The notes under the pieces: model-generated
What the model was told of the DNA's origin: nothing
Databases searched by the model: none
Seen by the model: the letters and a program-made list of their open reading frames with translations, nothing else
Origin: Bradyrhizobium aeschynomenes
Lineage (GTDB): Bacteria; Pseudomonadota; Alphaproteobacteria; Rhizobiales; Xanthobacteraceae
DNA: 64,000 nucleotides
Direction: 5' to 3'
Assembly (NCBI RefSeq): GCF_013178945.1
Contig: NZ_JABFDM010000001.1
Coordinates: 806,001-870,000 of the forward strand
Position numbers and translations under genes: made by a program
Part shown: piece after piece, positions 45,943 to 54,217 of the stretch
How positions within the stretch are numbered: the first letter of the stretch is position 1
Layout: every line of letters begins with the position of its first letter

Positions 45943-46869
45943 CTAGGGATGGGATCGCCGGATGTATTTCTTGATCGCCTCCATCGTTTCGATACCTTCA
46001 TTTACGATCCAGTCGCGAAAGCGTGCGATCTCGGGGCGCCGCGCGGCGGTGTCCTGACAGACCAGATAGTAGGACATTGGATTCGAGAGGCGCGCCGCAA
46101 ATGGCGCCATCAGTCGTCCTGATGCGAGTGCAGAGATGACCAGCGGCGTTCGGCCGATGGCAAGTCCCAACCCATATTCGGCCATCTCGAGCGCGAGCGC
46201 AGAATTTTCGCAATGAAATCCTGAAGTGGTATCGAAATCCTCGAGTCCGGCCTCGACCTGCCAAGCTTGCCAGTCCGTCGGCCGAACGATGGTATGGACC
46301 AGTGAATGGCGACGAAGCAGGTCTGATCCAGCAGGAAGTGCGGCTTCGCGAAACAGGGTGGGCGAGCAAACGGGGAACAGCTCTTCGTTCATCACGAACG
46401 TCGAATGGAGCCCCGGCCAGGATCCGTAGCCTAGCCGCAAGGCGACATCGATATCCTCTCTCGTAAAATCGACCAGGCGGAACGACGTTGAGACGGCGAC
46501 GGCGATATCCGGAAACTGTTGCCGAAAGCCGATCAACCTTGGCGCCAGCCATCTCTGTGCGACGGTCGCCAGAAAGCTGGTTCTAAGTTTCAACGCGCTA
46601 TGCGACGTCAGCCCTGTGACTGCCGACGAAATATCTGAAAATGTTCGGCAAAGTACGGGAAAGAGTTGCTGGCCGTTTTCTGTCAACTCTACGCCGCGGC
46701 CAACGCGGCGGATCAGGCGACGACCAAGTGCGTCTTCCAGAATCTTGAGCTGCTGCGTCACCGCAGCTGGCGTTACGCAGAGCTCGTCGGCTGCTTTCGT
46801 GACACTGAGGTTGCGAGCTGCTGCTTCGAAGGCGCGAAGCGCGTTCAACGGGGGGAGGCGAGGGCGCAT
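45943..46869 (-). CDS. LysR-family regulator, GcvA-like (308 aa)
   Basis: HTH with LNALRAFEAAARNLSVTKAADEL and CVTPAAVTQQLKILEDALG, plus a full effector domain. Start ATG at 46869 gives the standard LysR N-terminus; the frame opens at 46980. Convergent with the flavoprotein gene. It may regulate the metabolic cluster, although its own upstream neighbours are now debris. Confidence 0.9.
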   Translation of the reverse strand: MRPRLPPLNALRAFEAAARNLSVTKAADELCVTPAAVTQQLKILEDALGRRLIRRVGRGVELTENGQQLFPVLCRTFSDISSAVTGLTSHSALKLRTSFLATVAQRWLAPRLIGFRQQFPDIAVAVSTSFRLVDFTREDIDVALRLGYGSWPGLHSTFVMNEELFPVCSPTLFREAALPAGSDLLRRHSLVHTIVRPTDWQAWQVEAGLEDFDTTSGFHCENSALALEMAEYGLGLAIGRTPLVISALASGRLMAPFAARLSNPMSYYLVCQDTAARRPEIARFRDWIVNEGIETMEAIKKYIRRSHP

Positions 46870-47263
46870 CTGCCAGACCATTCCGAGAAGGCTCGTCCAA
46901 AACTCAACGCAGATCGAAAGCCCGCTGCAGAAACGGGCTCTATTGCTTGGCTCTAGCGATGGGCGCCAGCGTTGACTCACGGTTCAGTTTCCGTTGGAGT
47001 CCTTTGTACGGCGAGTGCCCTCACCTTTCAATTGTGTGGTAATAGAATACAATCTTAAGATGGAATCAAGAGTTTCAAGTGAGGTGGCTTCATAAGACGC
47101 CAGTTTTGTTTTCGCGAGCTGCGCTGCCGTGGCCGATGCGCCTGTCCATCTGATCAAGGCGTATTGTTTCCTTCCAACAAACATCTGTTTCGGATCGATG
47201 CCCTCCGCGGCAAGGGCCGCCGCGGCTTCGAACAAGTGATGGAAGCCGCGGTTGGGGTGCTGG

Positions 47264-47470
47264 TGGTGTCGACGATTGCGAAGATCCGTCGCGCCTATTT
47301 TGTTCATGGTCAACCGGTCAAGGCGATCTGCCGCGAGCTTGGCGTATCGTGCAAAGTAGTACGCGAGGTCATCGGTTCCGAGGCAACGAAGTCCGATACG
47401 AGCGAGAGACGCAGCCGCTTCCGAAGATGAGCCTCTGGAGTGACGAGCTTGACCGGTTTCTGGTGAACGG
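47264..47470 (+). pseudogene. IS21 transposase (IstA) N-terminal remnant
   Basis: TIAKIRRAYFVHGQPVKAIC then RELGVSCKVVREVI is the N-terminal HTH of IS21 IstA. After SERR the frame shifts; the next residues (QPLPKMSLWSDELD) continue the homology in another frame. The catalytic domain is missing. Confidence 0.7.
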
Positions 47471-47474
47471 CTGT

Positions 47475-47803
47475 TCGCCCCGGTGCGGCGCGTCACGGTG
47501 AAGGCGCGGATCGCTAGGCACAAGGGCCGGGCGTCCAGGTCAGCGCCCCTGGCGGCGCATCTCACCTATCTCAAGAGGGACGGGGTCACTCGCGATGGCC
47601 AGCCGGCACGGATGTTCGACGCCGCGGGCGATCAGGCGAATGAGGCTGCGTTCGAGGCGCTGGGCAGGGGTGACCGGCATCATTTCCGGTTCATTGTCTC
47701 TCCCTAGGACGCAGCCGACATGGAGAACCTCAGAGCGTTTACCCGCGATTTGATGCGGCAGATGGAGGCCGATCTCGCGACCAGGCTTGAGAGTCGGGTC
47801 TCT
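47475..47803 (+). pseudogene. VirD2-like relaxase fragment with in-frame stop
   Basis: RRVTVKARIARHKG, APLAAHLTYLKRDGVTRDGQ and GDRHHFRFIVSP match the N-terminal part of relaxases of rhizobial conjugative elements. A TAG at 47705-47707 replaces an expected sense codon; the same frame continues DAADMENLRAFTRDLMRQME. The sequence then ends abruptly. It is the remains of a conjugation gene. Confidence 0.75.
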
Positions 47804-47804
47804 G

Positions 47805-47960
47805 GGGAATTGGTCTCCTCGGCTGACAACGCTTGTCCAAATTATCCTGGGATCAAGCGAGCCGATGTTCGTAGCTTATAGGCCAGGGCGCTCGGTTCTC
47901 TACAAGGATCCGTACGCTGAGGTCTTGGCAAGCAAGCATCCGGCACTCGGACGGGTGACC
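47805..47960 (+). pseudogene. Sensor histidine kinase (PAS region) fragment
   Basis: SPRLTTLVQIILGSSEPMFV followed by LYKDPYAEVLASKHPALG is the characteristic first PAS segment of rhizobial hybrid histidine kinases. Only about 50 codons remain; neither the His phosphorylation site nor the ATPase domain is present. Confidence 0.6.
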
Positions 47961-48155
47961 TGCCAATCATGCGCGGTTTCCTCCCTTGGAGGCTTTCGGG
48001 CGCAAGCCGCCCGCATATTCCACACCGTCACCGCTGCGGCCGGCATCCGCAATCCTTCACAAGAGCTGACGTCCCGCGGGACATCGGGAGCACAAGGTCT
48101 GGCTATTCGCATGCGTTATTTTCGATGGCCGCGCTCATTCGTGCCGAATCCTGAG

Positions 48156-48440
48156 CTACGATCCGAAAAGCTCAGGCGGGGCCTTCTCCTTCAAGGCTCC
48201 GCCGATATGCTTGTCGAGAAGCTTGGCGGCGCCTTCGAGCGAGCCCTTCTCCAGCAGATCGATGATGGCTAGGTGCTCGCCTGGTTGCCGCCATACCCGG
48301 TCGCGGTCGAGCGTCTGACGGTATTCGATCAGGCGCCGCAATTCGTTCTGACGGGCGACGGTCTGGGCCAAGAACTTGTTACCCGACATAAGGGCGAGCG
48401 CCTCGTGGAAGTCGCTGTTCGACTTGAACAGCTCAACTTG
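48156..48440 (-). pseudogene. GntR-family regulator fragment (FCD domain)
   Basis: DFHEALALMSGNKFLAQTVA and GEHLAIIDLLEKGSLEGAAKLLDKHIGGAL match the C-terminal FCD domain of FadR/GntR regulators. The HTH half is missing; upstream codons to 48596 do not look like GntR. Non-functional remnant. Confidence 0.65.
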
Positions 48441-49207
48441 GCCAAGCGTCTTGAACCCCGCGCTATGGAGAAATTCCTGCCGCTTGCGCTGCTCCGAAAG
48501 GACGGGACGATCGAGCTTGAAGGTCGAGGATCGCAAGCCTTGAGGCTCTAGGAGATTGAGGCCGGGCTGATTAACCTCACACTCGACAACATCCAAGCCC
48601 TGGCCGTCGCGCTAGGCGTTGAGCCCTCTGATGCTTGTGGCATCTATGGCACGGCATTTGAGATGGTTCCGCGCCTTCCCCGTGAGCGTGGGTGTGATCC
48701 GAGGCCGTCACTCTGGCAGGCCTTCGAGGTCGTCCCAGCCGAGCCCCACCTTTGGAGGGTGCGGGCGCCGCCAAAAATTCTCATTTGAAATCAAGGCGCC
48801 TTAAAAGTAGGTAGGGGGCCATAAGTCATTGATCTTGCTCTTGGCTTTCTCCCCTGTCGTACCCACCATCGAGTGCTGCGTGTGATTTGCCGTAATAGTG
48901 ATCGCAGTACTGAAGGGGGTGTCGCTCCGCTTGTTTCCCCGGTTGGCAGCTTGAGAGGAGGCGGGCGGTCCATCGGGTCGGAGCAGCTATTTGAACTTCT
49001 CCGGCCAAAGCCCTGGTGCGATCGACTAGCTCTGCCGGGAGCTGCCAATGCTGTTGACGGGCGCAGATGTCGTTGCAGCGAATTGCTCAGGTGCAAGCCG
49101 AAGCTGGCCACCGGTTGACCACCGAAACCCCGTGAACAAACGGCGATAAAGGCCGTCAATCGCGAGCAAACTTCATTGTTTTCGTTGATCTTTTCGCATG
49201 CTACTTA
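48441..49207. other. Decayed right end of the island
   Basis: About 770 bp with only short frames. No protein pattern, IS end or tRNA-like structure was recognised before the right attachment site. Confidence 0.5.
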
Positions 49208-49256
49208 CGTTCGGGACGCAGGGGTCGCAGGTTCGAATCCTGCCGCTCCGACCATT
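49208..49256 (+). repeat. Right attachment site, 49-bp copy of tRNA-Pro 3' end
   Basis: Identical to 6556-6604. Only the anticodon 3' side, T-arm and acceptor are present, so it is not a functional tRNA. Marks the right end of the island. Confidence 0.95.
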
Positions 49257-49260
49257 CTTT

Positions 49261-49282
49261 CAAGCACGTCCAATCGTGCTTT
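49261..49282 (+). terminator. Probable original tRNA-Pro terminator
   Basis: AAGCACG-TCCAAT-CGTGCTT hairpin followed by T residues, five bases after the tRNA copy. This is where the tRNA-Pro transcript would have ended before insertion. Confidence 0.7.
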
Positions 49283-49506
49283 CCCGATCATACGACCCCC
49301 GATCTTACACGAGATGTCGCAACGAAATGGCCTCACGGCCATTCCGAAGGCGTTGGCGTCATTGGGCGCTGAATCTCGACCCGTTGGGAGATCTGCAGGC
49401 GCCCGTGCTGGTGTGCGATGAATTGCGGGTGAGCGGGCGGCCGACTCCGTCGTTGGATCAGCGGAGCTGCCGGTCGATCGCCGGCGTATGACCGGCGTGG
49501 GATCGT

Positions 49507-50388
49507 TCAGCGCTGTTGCCCGAGTTCGGACGTGATCCAGTCGGCAAAGGCGCGCACGGCCGTGCGTTGGTGATCGTTGCGCGGAAACACCAGGCGGTGG
49601 CCGACATAGCGGATGTCGATGGAGCGGCCTGCGAGCGGCGCGATCAGCCGTCCCGACGCCAGCTCGCGCTCGGCCAGCAATGTGGATTCGAGCGCGACAC
49701 CGAGGCCCTCGGCCGCCGTCGCGAGCGCAAGGAAGCTGCGGTCGAAGCGCATGCCGTGGAGGGCAGGGGATTCGAGGCCGTTGGCAGCGAACCATTGGTG
49801 CCACTGGATCTGCTTGACGTCGGAGCGGATCAGCGTGCGGTCAAGAAGATCCGCCGGGCGCTTGATCGCCGCCGCCAGCGCGGGCGTGCACAGCGGCGTG
49901 ACCGTCTCCTCGGCCAGCGGGACGATCTCGACGCCCTCCGCGTGAGGCTGGCCATAGACGATGTCGATGTCGAAATCGTCGTTCTTGAACCGCGCATAGT
50001 CGGTGTTGGCCGACAGTCGCACCTCGAATTTCGGATGTGCGGCGAGAAACTGCGCCAGCCTTGGCGTCAGCCATTGCGCGGCAAAGCTCGGCGCCGAATG
50101 GACGCGCACCAGTTGGGGACCGCGCGCTGCGACCTCCTCCAATCCTCTGCGCAGCTGGTCGAAGGCCGCGCCGGCATGGCGCATCAGATTCTCGCCGGCC
50201 GGCGTGAGATGAACGGCGCGCGCGGTCCGCTCGAACAGCACGGTGCGCAAGGTGGCTTCCAGCTTGCGGATGGCATGGCTGACGGCCGATGGCGTCAGGT
50301 GAAGCTCATTTGCTGCGTCGCGAAAGGATCCCGTGCGGGCGGCGGCCTCGAACGCCTTGATTGATGAGATCGGGATCTTGGACAGCAT
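49507..50388 (-). CDS. LysR-family regulator (293 aa)
   Basis: GcvA-like: ISSIKAFEAAARTGSFRDAA and LTPSAVSHAIRKLEATL form the HTH; full effector domain. Divergent from the SDR/transketolase/TRAP operon with a 108-bp spacer, so it most likely controls that operon in response to its sugar or acid substrate. Confidence 0.92.
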   Translation of the reverse strand: MLSKIPISSIKAFEAAARTGSFRDAANELHLTPSAVSHAIRKLEATLRTVLFERTARAVHLTPAGENLMRHAGAAFDQLRRGLEEVAARGPQLVRVHSAPSFAAQWLTPRLAQFLAAHPKFEVRLSANTDYARFKNDDFDIDIVYGQPHAEGVEIVPLAEETVTPLCTPALAAAIKRPADLLDRTLIRSDVKQIQWHQWFAANGLESPALHGMRFDRSFLALATAAEGLGVALESTLLAERELASGRLIAPLAGRSIDIRYVGHRLVFPRNDHQRTAVRAFADWITSELGQQR

Positions 50389-50395
50389 CGCATAA

Positions 50396-50410
50396 GTGAA
50401 CCAGATTCAC
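50396..50410. promoter_or_regulatory. Candidate LysR operator GTGAA-N5-TTCAC
   Basis: Perfect dyad containing T-N11-A (T50397 to A50409), eight bases before the lysR start and about 90 bp before the SDR start, the normal place for the recognition site of a divergently acting LysR protein. Confidence 0.6.
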
Positions 50411-50496
50411 CAATCCATGACAATTGCGCGTTTGTCGCCGCCGCCGGCCGCGGCCATGGTCACACCCACGACAACGAGAATTTCGGGAGGACCAGC

Positions 50497-51246
50497 ATGC
50501 TGCTCAGCGGCAAGACAGCGATCATTTCGGGCGCGGCGTCGAAGCGCGGTATCGGGCTTGCGACCGCGCGCCGGTTCGCAGCCGAGGGCGCGAAGGTCGC
50601 CATCCTCGATATCGATGCCGCCGCCGCCGCCGAGGCTGCAGCTGCGCTCGGCGACGGTCACATCGGGCTCGGCTGCAACGTCGCCGACAAGGCCTCGTGC
50701 AACGATGCGGTGGCGCAGGTGATCCGTCAGTTCGGCGTCATCGACATCCTGATCAACAATGCCGGCATCACCCAGCCCGTGAAGCTGCTGGAGATCTCGC
50801 CTGCGGATTGGGATCGCATCCAGGACGTCAATCTGAAGGGCGTGCTGTTCCTGTCGCAGGCGGTGATCCCGCACATGCGCGCGCGCAAGCAGGGCTCGAT
50901 CGCCTGCATGTCCTCGGTCTCGGCGCAGCGCGGCGGCGGCATCTTTGGTGGCCCGCATTATTCGGCCGCCAAGGCCGGCGTGCTCGGCCTCGCCAAGGCG
51001 ATGGCGCGCGAGTTCGGCATCGACGGCATCCGCGTCAATTGCGTGACGCCGGGCCTGATCGGCACCGATATCACCGCTGGCAAGCTGACCGACGAGATGA
51101 AGGCCAAGATCCTCGAGGGCATTCCGCTCAACCGCCTCGGCACCGCCGAAGACGTTGCCGGCATCTACACGTTCCTCGCGTCCGATCTGTCCGCCTATGT
51201 CACGGGCGCGGTGATCGACGTGAACGGCGGCATGCTGATCCACTAA
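50497..51246 (+). CDS. SDR-family oxidoreductase (249 aa)
   Basis: Classical SDR: GAASKRGIGLATA loop, NNAG near residue 88, catalytic Ser in MSSVSAQRGGG, YSAAKAG (Tyr/Lys), and ...YVTGAVIDVNGGM. First gene of the operon with the split transketolase and TRAP transporter; probably oxidises or reduces the imported polyol or sugar acid. Confidence 0.9.
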   Translation: MLLSGKTAIISGAASKRGIGLATARRFAAEGAKVAILDIDAAAAAEAAAALGDGHIGLGCNVADKASCNDAVAQVIRQFGVIDILINNAGITQPVKLLEISPADWDRIQDVNLKGVLFLSQAVIPHMRARKQGSIACMSSVSAQRGGGIFGGPHYSAAKAGVLGLAKAMAREFGIDGIRVNCVTPGLIGTDITAGKLTDEMKAKILEGIPLNRLGTAEDVAGIYTFLASDLSAYVTGAVIDVNGGMLIH

Positions 51247-51260
51247 CAAGGTCTCGAGAG

Positions 51261-52109
51261 ATGGACACCGTAGCGACTCGGCTCGCCAACGCGCCGACAT
51301 TGGCGCAACGCGCCTATAACATCCGCCGCAATGCGCTCCGCATGGGCGAGGTGCAGGGCCAGGGCTACATCGCCCAGGCGCTCGACATCTCCGACGTGCT
51401 GGCGGCGGCCTATTTCCACGCCATGCGCTATCGGCCCGAGGATCCGGCTTGGGAGGAGCGCGACCGATTCCTGCTGTCGAACGGCCACTACGCGATCGCG
51501 CTGTACGCGGCGCTGATCGAGGCCGGGATCGTTCCCGAGGCCGAGCTCGAAACTTATGGCAGCGACGACAGCCGGCTGCCGATGTCGGGCATGGCGTCCT
51601 ATACGCCGGGCATGGAGATGTCCGGCGGCTCGCTCGGCCTTGGCCTGAGCATCGCCGTCGGCATGGGGCTCGGTCTGAAGCGCAAGGCATCGACATCGCG
51701 TGTCTACACGCTGTTCTCCGACGGTGAGCTGGATGAAGGTTCGGTGTGGGAGGCGATCTCGTCGGCCAGCCACTACAAGCTCGACAACCTCATCGGCATC
51801 GTCGACGTCAACAATCAGCAGGCGGACGGCCCCTCGACCCAGGTGATGGGCTTCGAGCCGTTGGTGGACCGGCTGCAAGCCTTCGGCTGGTTCGTGCAGC
51901 GCGTCGACGGCAACGACCTCGACGCCGTGGTCGCCGCCTTCGATGCCGCCAAGACCCATCCGGAGCCGAAGCCGCGCATGATCGTGGCCGACACGCTGAT
52001 GGGCAAGGGGGTGCCCTTCCTGGAGCAGCGCGAGAAGAACCACTTCATTCGTGTCGAGCCTCATGAGTGGCAGCTCGCGATTGCCGCACTCGACGCCGGG
52101 AGGCCGTGA
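51261..52109 (+). CDS. Transketolase-like N-terminal subunit (282 aa)
   Basis: Carries the thiamine-diphosphate binding half of transketolase: LSNGHYAIALYAAL, GGSLGLGLSIAVGMGLG and SDGELDEGSVWEA with VDVNNQQADG as the TPP/Mg motif (GDG...NN type). Half-size enzymes of this kind work as a heteromer with the next gene, e.g. in apiose or related sugar pathways. The stop overlaps the next start (GTGATG). Confidence 0.9.
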   Translation: MDTVATRLANAPTLAQRAYNIRRNALRMGEVQGQGYIAQALDISDVLAAAYFHAMRYRPEDPAWEERDRFLLSNGHYAIALYAALIEAGIVPEAELETYGSDDSRLPMSGMASYTPGMEMSGGSLGLGLSIAVGMGLGLKRKASTSRVYTLFSDGELDEGSVWEAISSASHYKLDNLIGIVDVNNQQADGPSTQVMGFEPLVDRLQAFGWFVQRVDGNDLDAVVAAFDAAKTHPEPKPRMIVADTLMGKGVPFLEQREKNHFIRVEPHEWQLAIAALDAGRP

Positions 52110-53122
52110 TGAAATCGACGAGACCCGCACCCGATCTGAGCAAGCCGCGCCTGACGACCTCGGCGATGATCGCCTCGATCGCCTCCGAGGGGCAGCGCAC
52201 CAAGCCGGCGCCGTTCGGCCACGCGCTGGTCGAACTGGCACGCAGTCGGCCCGAGGTGGTCGGCATGACCGCCGATCTCGGCAAATACACCGACCTGCAC
52301 ATCTTCGCGAAGGAATTTCCCGACCGCACCTACCAGATGGGCATGGCCGAGCAGCTGCTGTTCGGCGCCGCGTCCGGCATGGCGGCCGAAGGCTTCATGC
52401 CGTTCACCACGACCTATGCCGTGTTCGCCTCGCGCCGCGCCTACGACTTCATCCACCAGACCATCGCCGAGGAAGATCGCAATGTGAAGATCGCCTGTGC
52501 GCTGCCTGGACTGACCTCAGGCTACGGCCCGAGCCATCAGGCGGCCGAGGATCTGGCGCTGATGCGCGCGATGCCGAACATGACGGTGATCGATCCGTGC
52601 GATGCGTATGAGATCGAGCAGGTCGTGCCGGCGATGGCCGCTCACCAGGGCCCTGTCTACATGCGGCTGCTGCGCGGCCAGGTGCCGCTGGTGCTCGACG
52701 AGTACGACTACAGATTCGAGCTCGGCAAGGCCAAGCTGCTGCGCGACGGCCGCGACGTGCTGATCATCTCCTCCGGGCTCATGACGATGCGCGCGCTGGA
52801 GGCGGCCAAGGCGCTGTCCGATGATCGCGTCGACGTCGCCGTGCTGCACGTGCCGACGATCAAGCCGCTCGATGCCGAGACCATTGCGCGCGAAGCCGGC
52901 CGCCCCGGCCGTCTGGTCGTGGTCGCCGAGAACCATACGGTGATCGGCGGACTGGGGGAGGCCGTTGCCGGGGTGCTGATGCGCGCAGGCGTGCACGTGC
53001 CGTTCCGGCAGATCGGCCTGCCCGACGAATTCCTCGACGCCGGCGCGCTGCCGACGCTGCACGATCGCTACGGCATCTCGCTGTCGGAAGTCGTCAGGCG
53101 GGTGAAGGGCTGGCTCAAATAG
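52109..53122 (+). CDS. Transketolase-like C-terminal subunit (337 aa)
   Basis: Pyrimidine-binding and C-terminal domains: MTADLGKYTDL, MGMAEQLLFGAASGMAAEG (with the catalytic Glu), LTSGYGPSHQAAEDLA and ENHTVIGGLGEAVAG. Complements the preceding N-terminal subunit to form a complete transketolase. ATG at 52109 overlaps the upstream stop. Confidence 0.9.
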   Translation: MKSTRPAPDLSKPRLTTSAMIASIASEGQRTKPAPFGHALVELARSRPEVVGMTADLGKYTDLHIFAKEFPDRTYQMGMAEQLLFGAASGMAAEGFMPFTTTYAVFASRRAYDFIHQTIAEEDRNVKIACALPGLTSGYGPSHQAAEDLALMRAMPNMTVIDPCDAYEIEQVVPAMAAHQGPVYMRLLRGQVPLVLDEYDYRFELGKAKLLRDGRDVLIISSGLMTMRALEAAKALSDDRVDVAVLHVPTIKPLDAETIAREAGRPGRLVVVAENHTVIGGLGEAVAGVLMRAGVHVPFRQIGLPDEFLDAGALPTLHDRYGISLSEVVRRVKGWLK

Positions 53123-53200
53123 CAGGCGGCCACGGGCGTTGAGACAGCGGCGCGCGGACGCGCCGGACCAGAACAACAATTTCATACCGGAGGGACTGGA

Positions 53201-54217
53201 ATGCGCAAGGGAACGACGCGTCGGCGATTCATGGCAGGAGCGATGGTGGGGGCTGCGGTGCTGCCTTTCACCGCGCGCTTCGCGAGGGCAGCCGAATTCA
53301 CGATGAAGCTCGCGACCGGACAGGATCCGTCGCATCCGGTCAACAAGCGGGCTCAGCAGGCGGCCGATCGCATCAAGGAGGCGAGCGGCGGCCGGCTGGA
53401 GATCAATCTTTATCCGGCCAATCAGCTCGGTTCCGATACCGATCTGATCTCCCAGGTGCGCGTCGGCGCCGTCGATGCGATCAACATCGCGAGCTCGGTG
53501 CTGGCCACCCGCGTGCCGCTCGCCGGCATCGTCAACACCGGCTTTGCCTTCACGTCCTACGACCAGGTCTGGAAGGCGATGGATGGCAGCCTCGGTGATC
53601 ACATCCGCAAGGACATCGAGAAGACCGGGGCGATCGCTCTGTCCAAGCCCTGGGACAACGGCTTTCGCCAGGTCACCTCGGCCACCCGCGAGATCAAGAC
53701 ACCCGACGATCTCAAGAGCTTCAAGATCCGCGTGCCGGCCGCGCCGATCCTGACCAGCCTGTTCCAGGCGCTCGGCGCGGGGCCGACCCCGATCAACTTC
53801 AACGAGGTCTACACGTCGCTTCAGACCAAGGTGGTCGAGGGGCAGGAAAACCCGCTGCCGATCATCGCCACCGCGAAGCTCTACGAAGTGCAGAAATATT
53901 GCTCGCTGACCAGCCACGTCTGGGACGCCTACTGGATCCTCGGCAACCGCGCCTCCTTCGGCAAGCTGCCGTCCGACCTGCAGACGTTGGTTACGCAGGA
54001 ATTCACCAAGTCGGCGGATGACGAGCGTGCCGACATTGCCGCGCTCAGCAAGAGCCTGCGCGCCGATCTCGCCGCCAAGGGCTTCACCTTCGTCGACGTC
54101 GACAAGGAGGCGTTCCGCGCTGCGCTCGGCAAAAGCAGCTTCTACAAGGATTGGCGCGGCAAGTTCGGCGAGGAGGCCTGGAGGATCCTGCAGTCGAATG
54201 TGGGAGAGCTCGGATGA
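53201..54217 (+). CDS. TRAP transporter substrate-binding protein DctP (338 aa)
   Basis: Periplasmic receptor with a Tat signal (TRRRFMAGAMVGAAVLPF, twin Arg). TRAP/DctP pattern: TGQDPSHPVNKRAQQ near the mature start, the ligand-carboxylate Arg in FKIRVPAAPI, and NEVYTSLQTKVVEGQENPLP. Binds an organic acid or sugar acid and delivers it to the fused membrane subunit. Its stop overlaps the next start. Confidence 0.93.
   Translation: MRKGTTRRRFMAGAMVGAAVLPFTARFARAAEFTMKLATGQDPSHPVNKRAQQAADRIKEASGGRLEINLYPANQLGSDTDLISQVRVGAVDAINIASSVLATRVPLAGIVNTGFAFTSYDQVWKAMDGSLGDHIRKDIEKTGAIALSKPWDNGFRQVTSATREIKTPDDLKSFKIRVPAAPILTSLFQALGAGPTPINFNEVYTSLQTKVVEGQENPLPIIATAKLYEVQKYCSLTSHVWDAYWILGNRASFGKLPSDLQTLVTQEFTKSADDERADIAALSKSLRADLAAKGFTFVDVDKEAFRAALGKSSFYKDWRGKFGEEAWRILQSNVGELG

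Noticed and set aside
46984..47565. 193-codon minus-strand frame beside the LysR gene
   Set aside because: It runs antisense through the IS21 and relaxase fragments, so most of it cannot be a real protein; only the first part near 47000-47230 stays uncertain.
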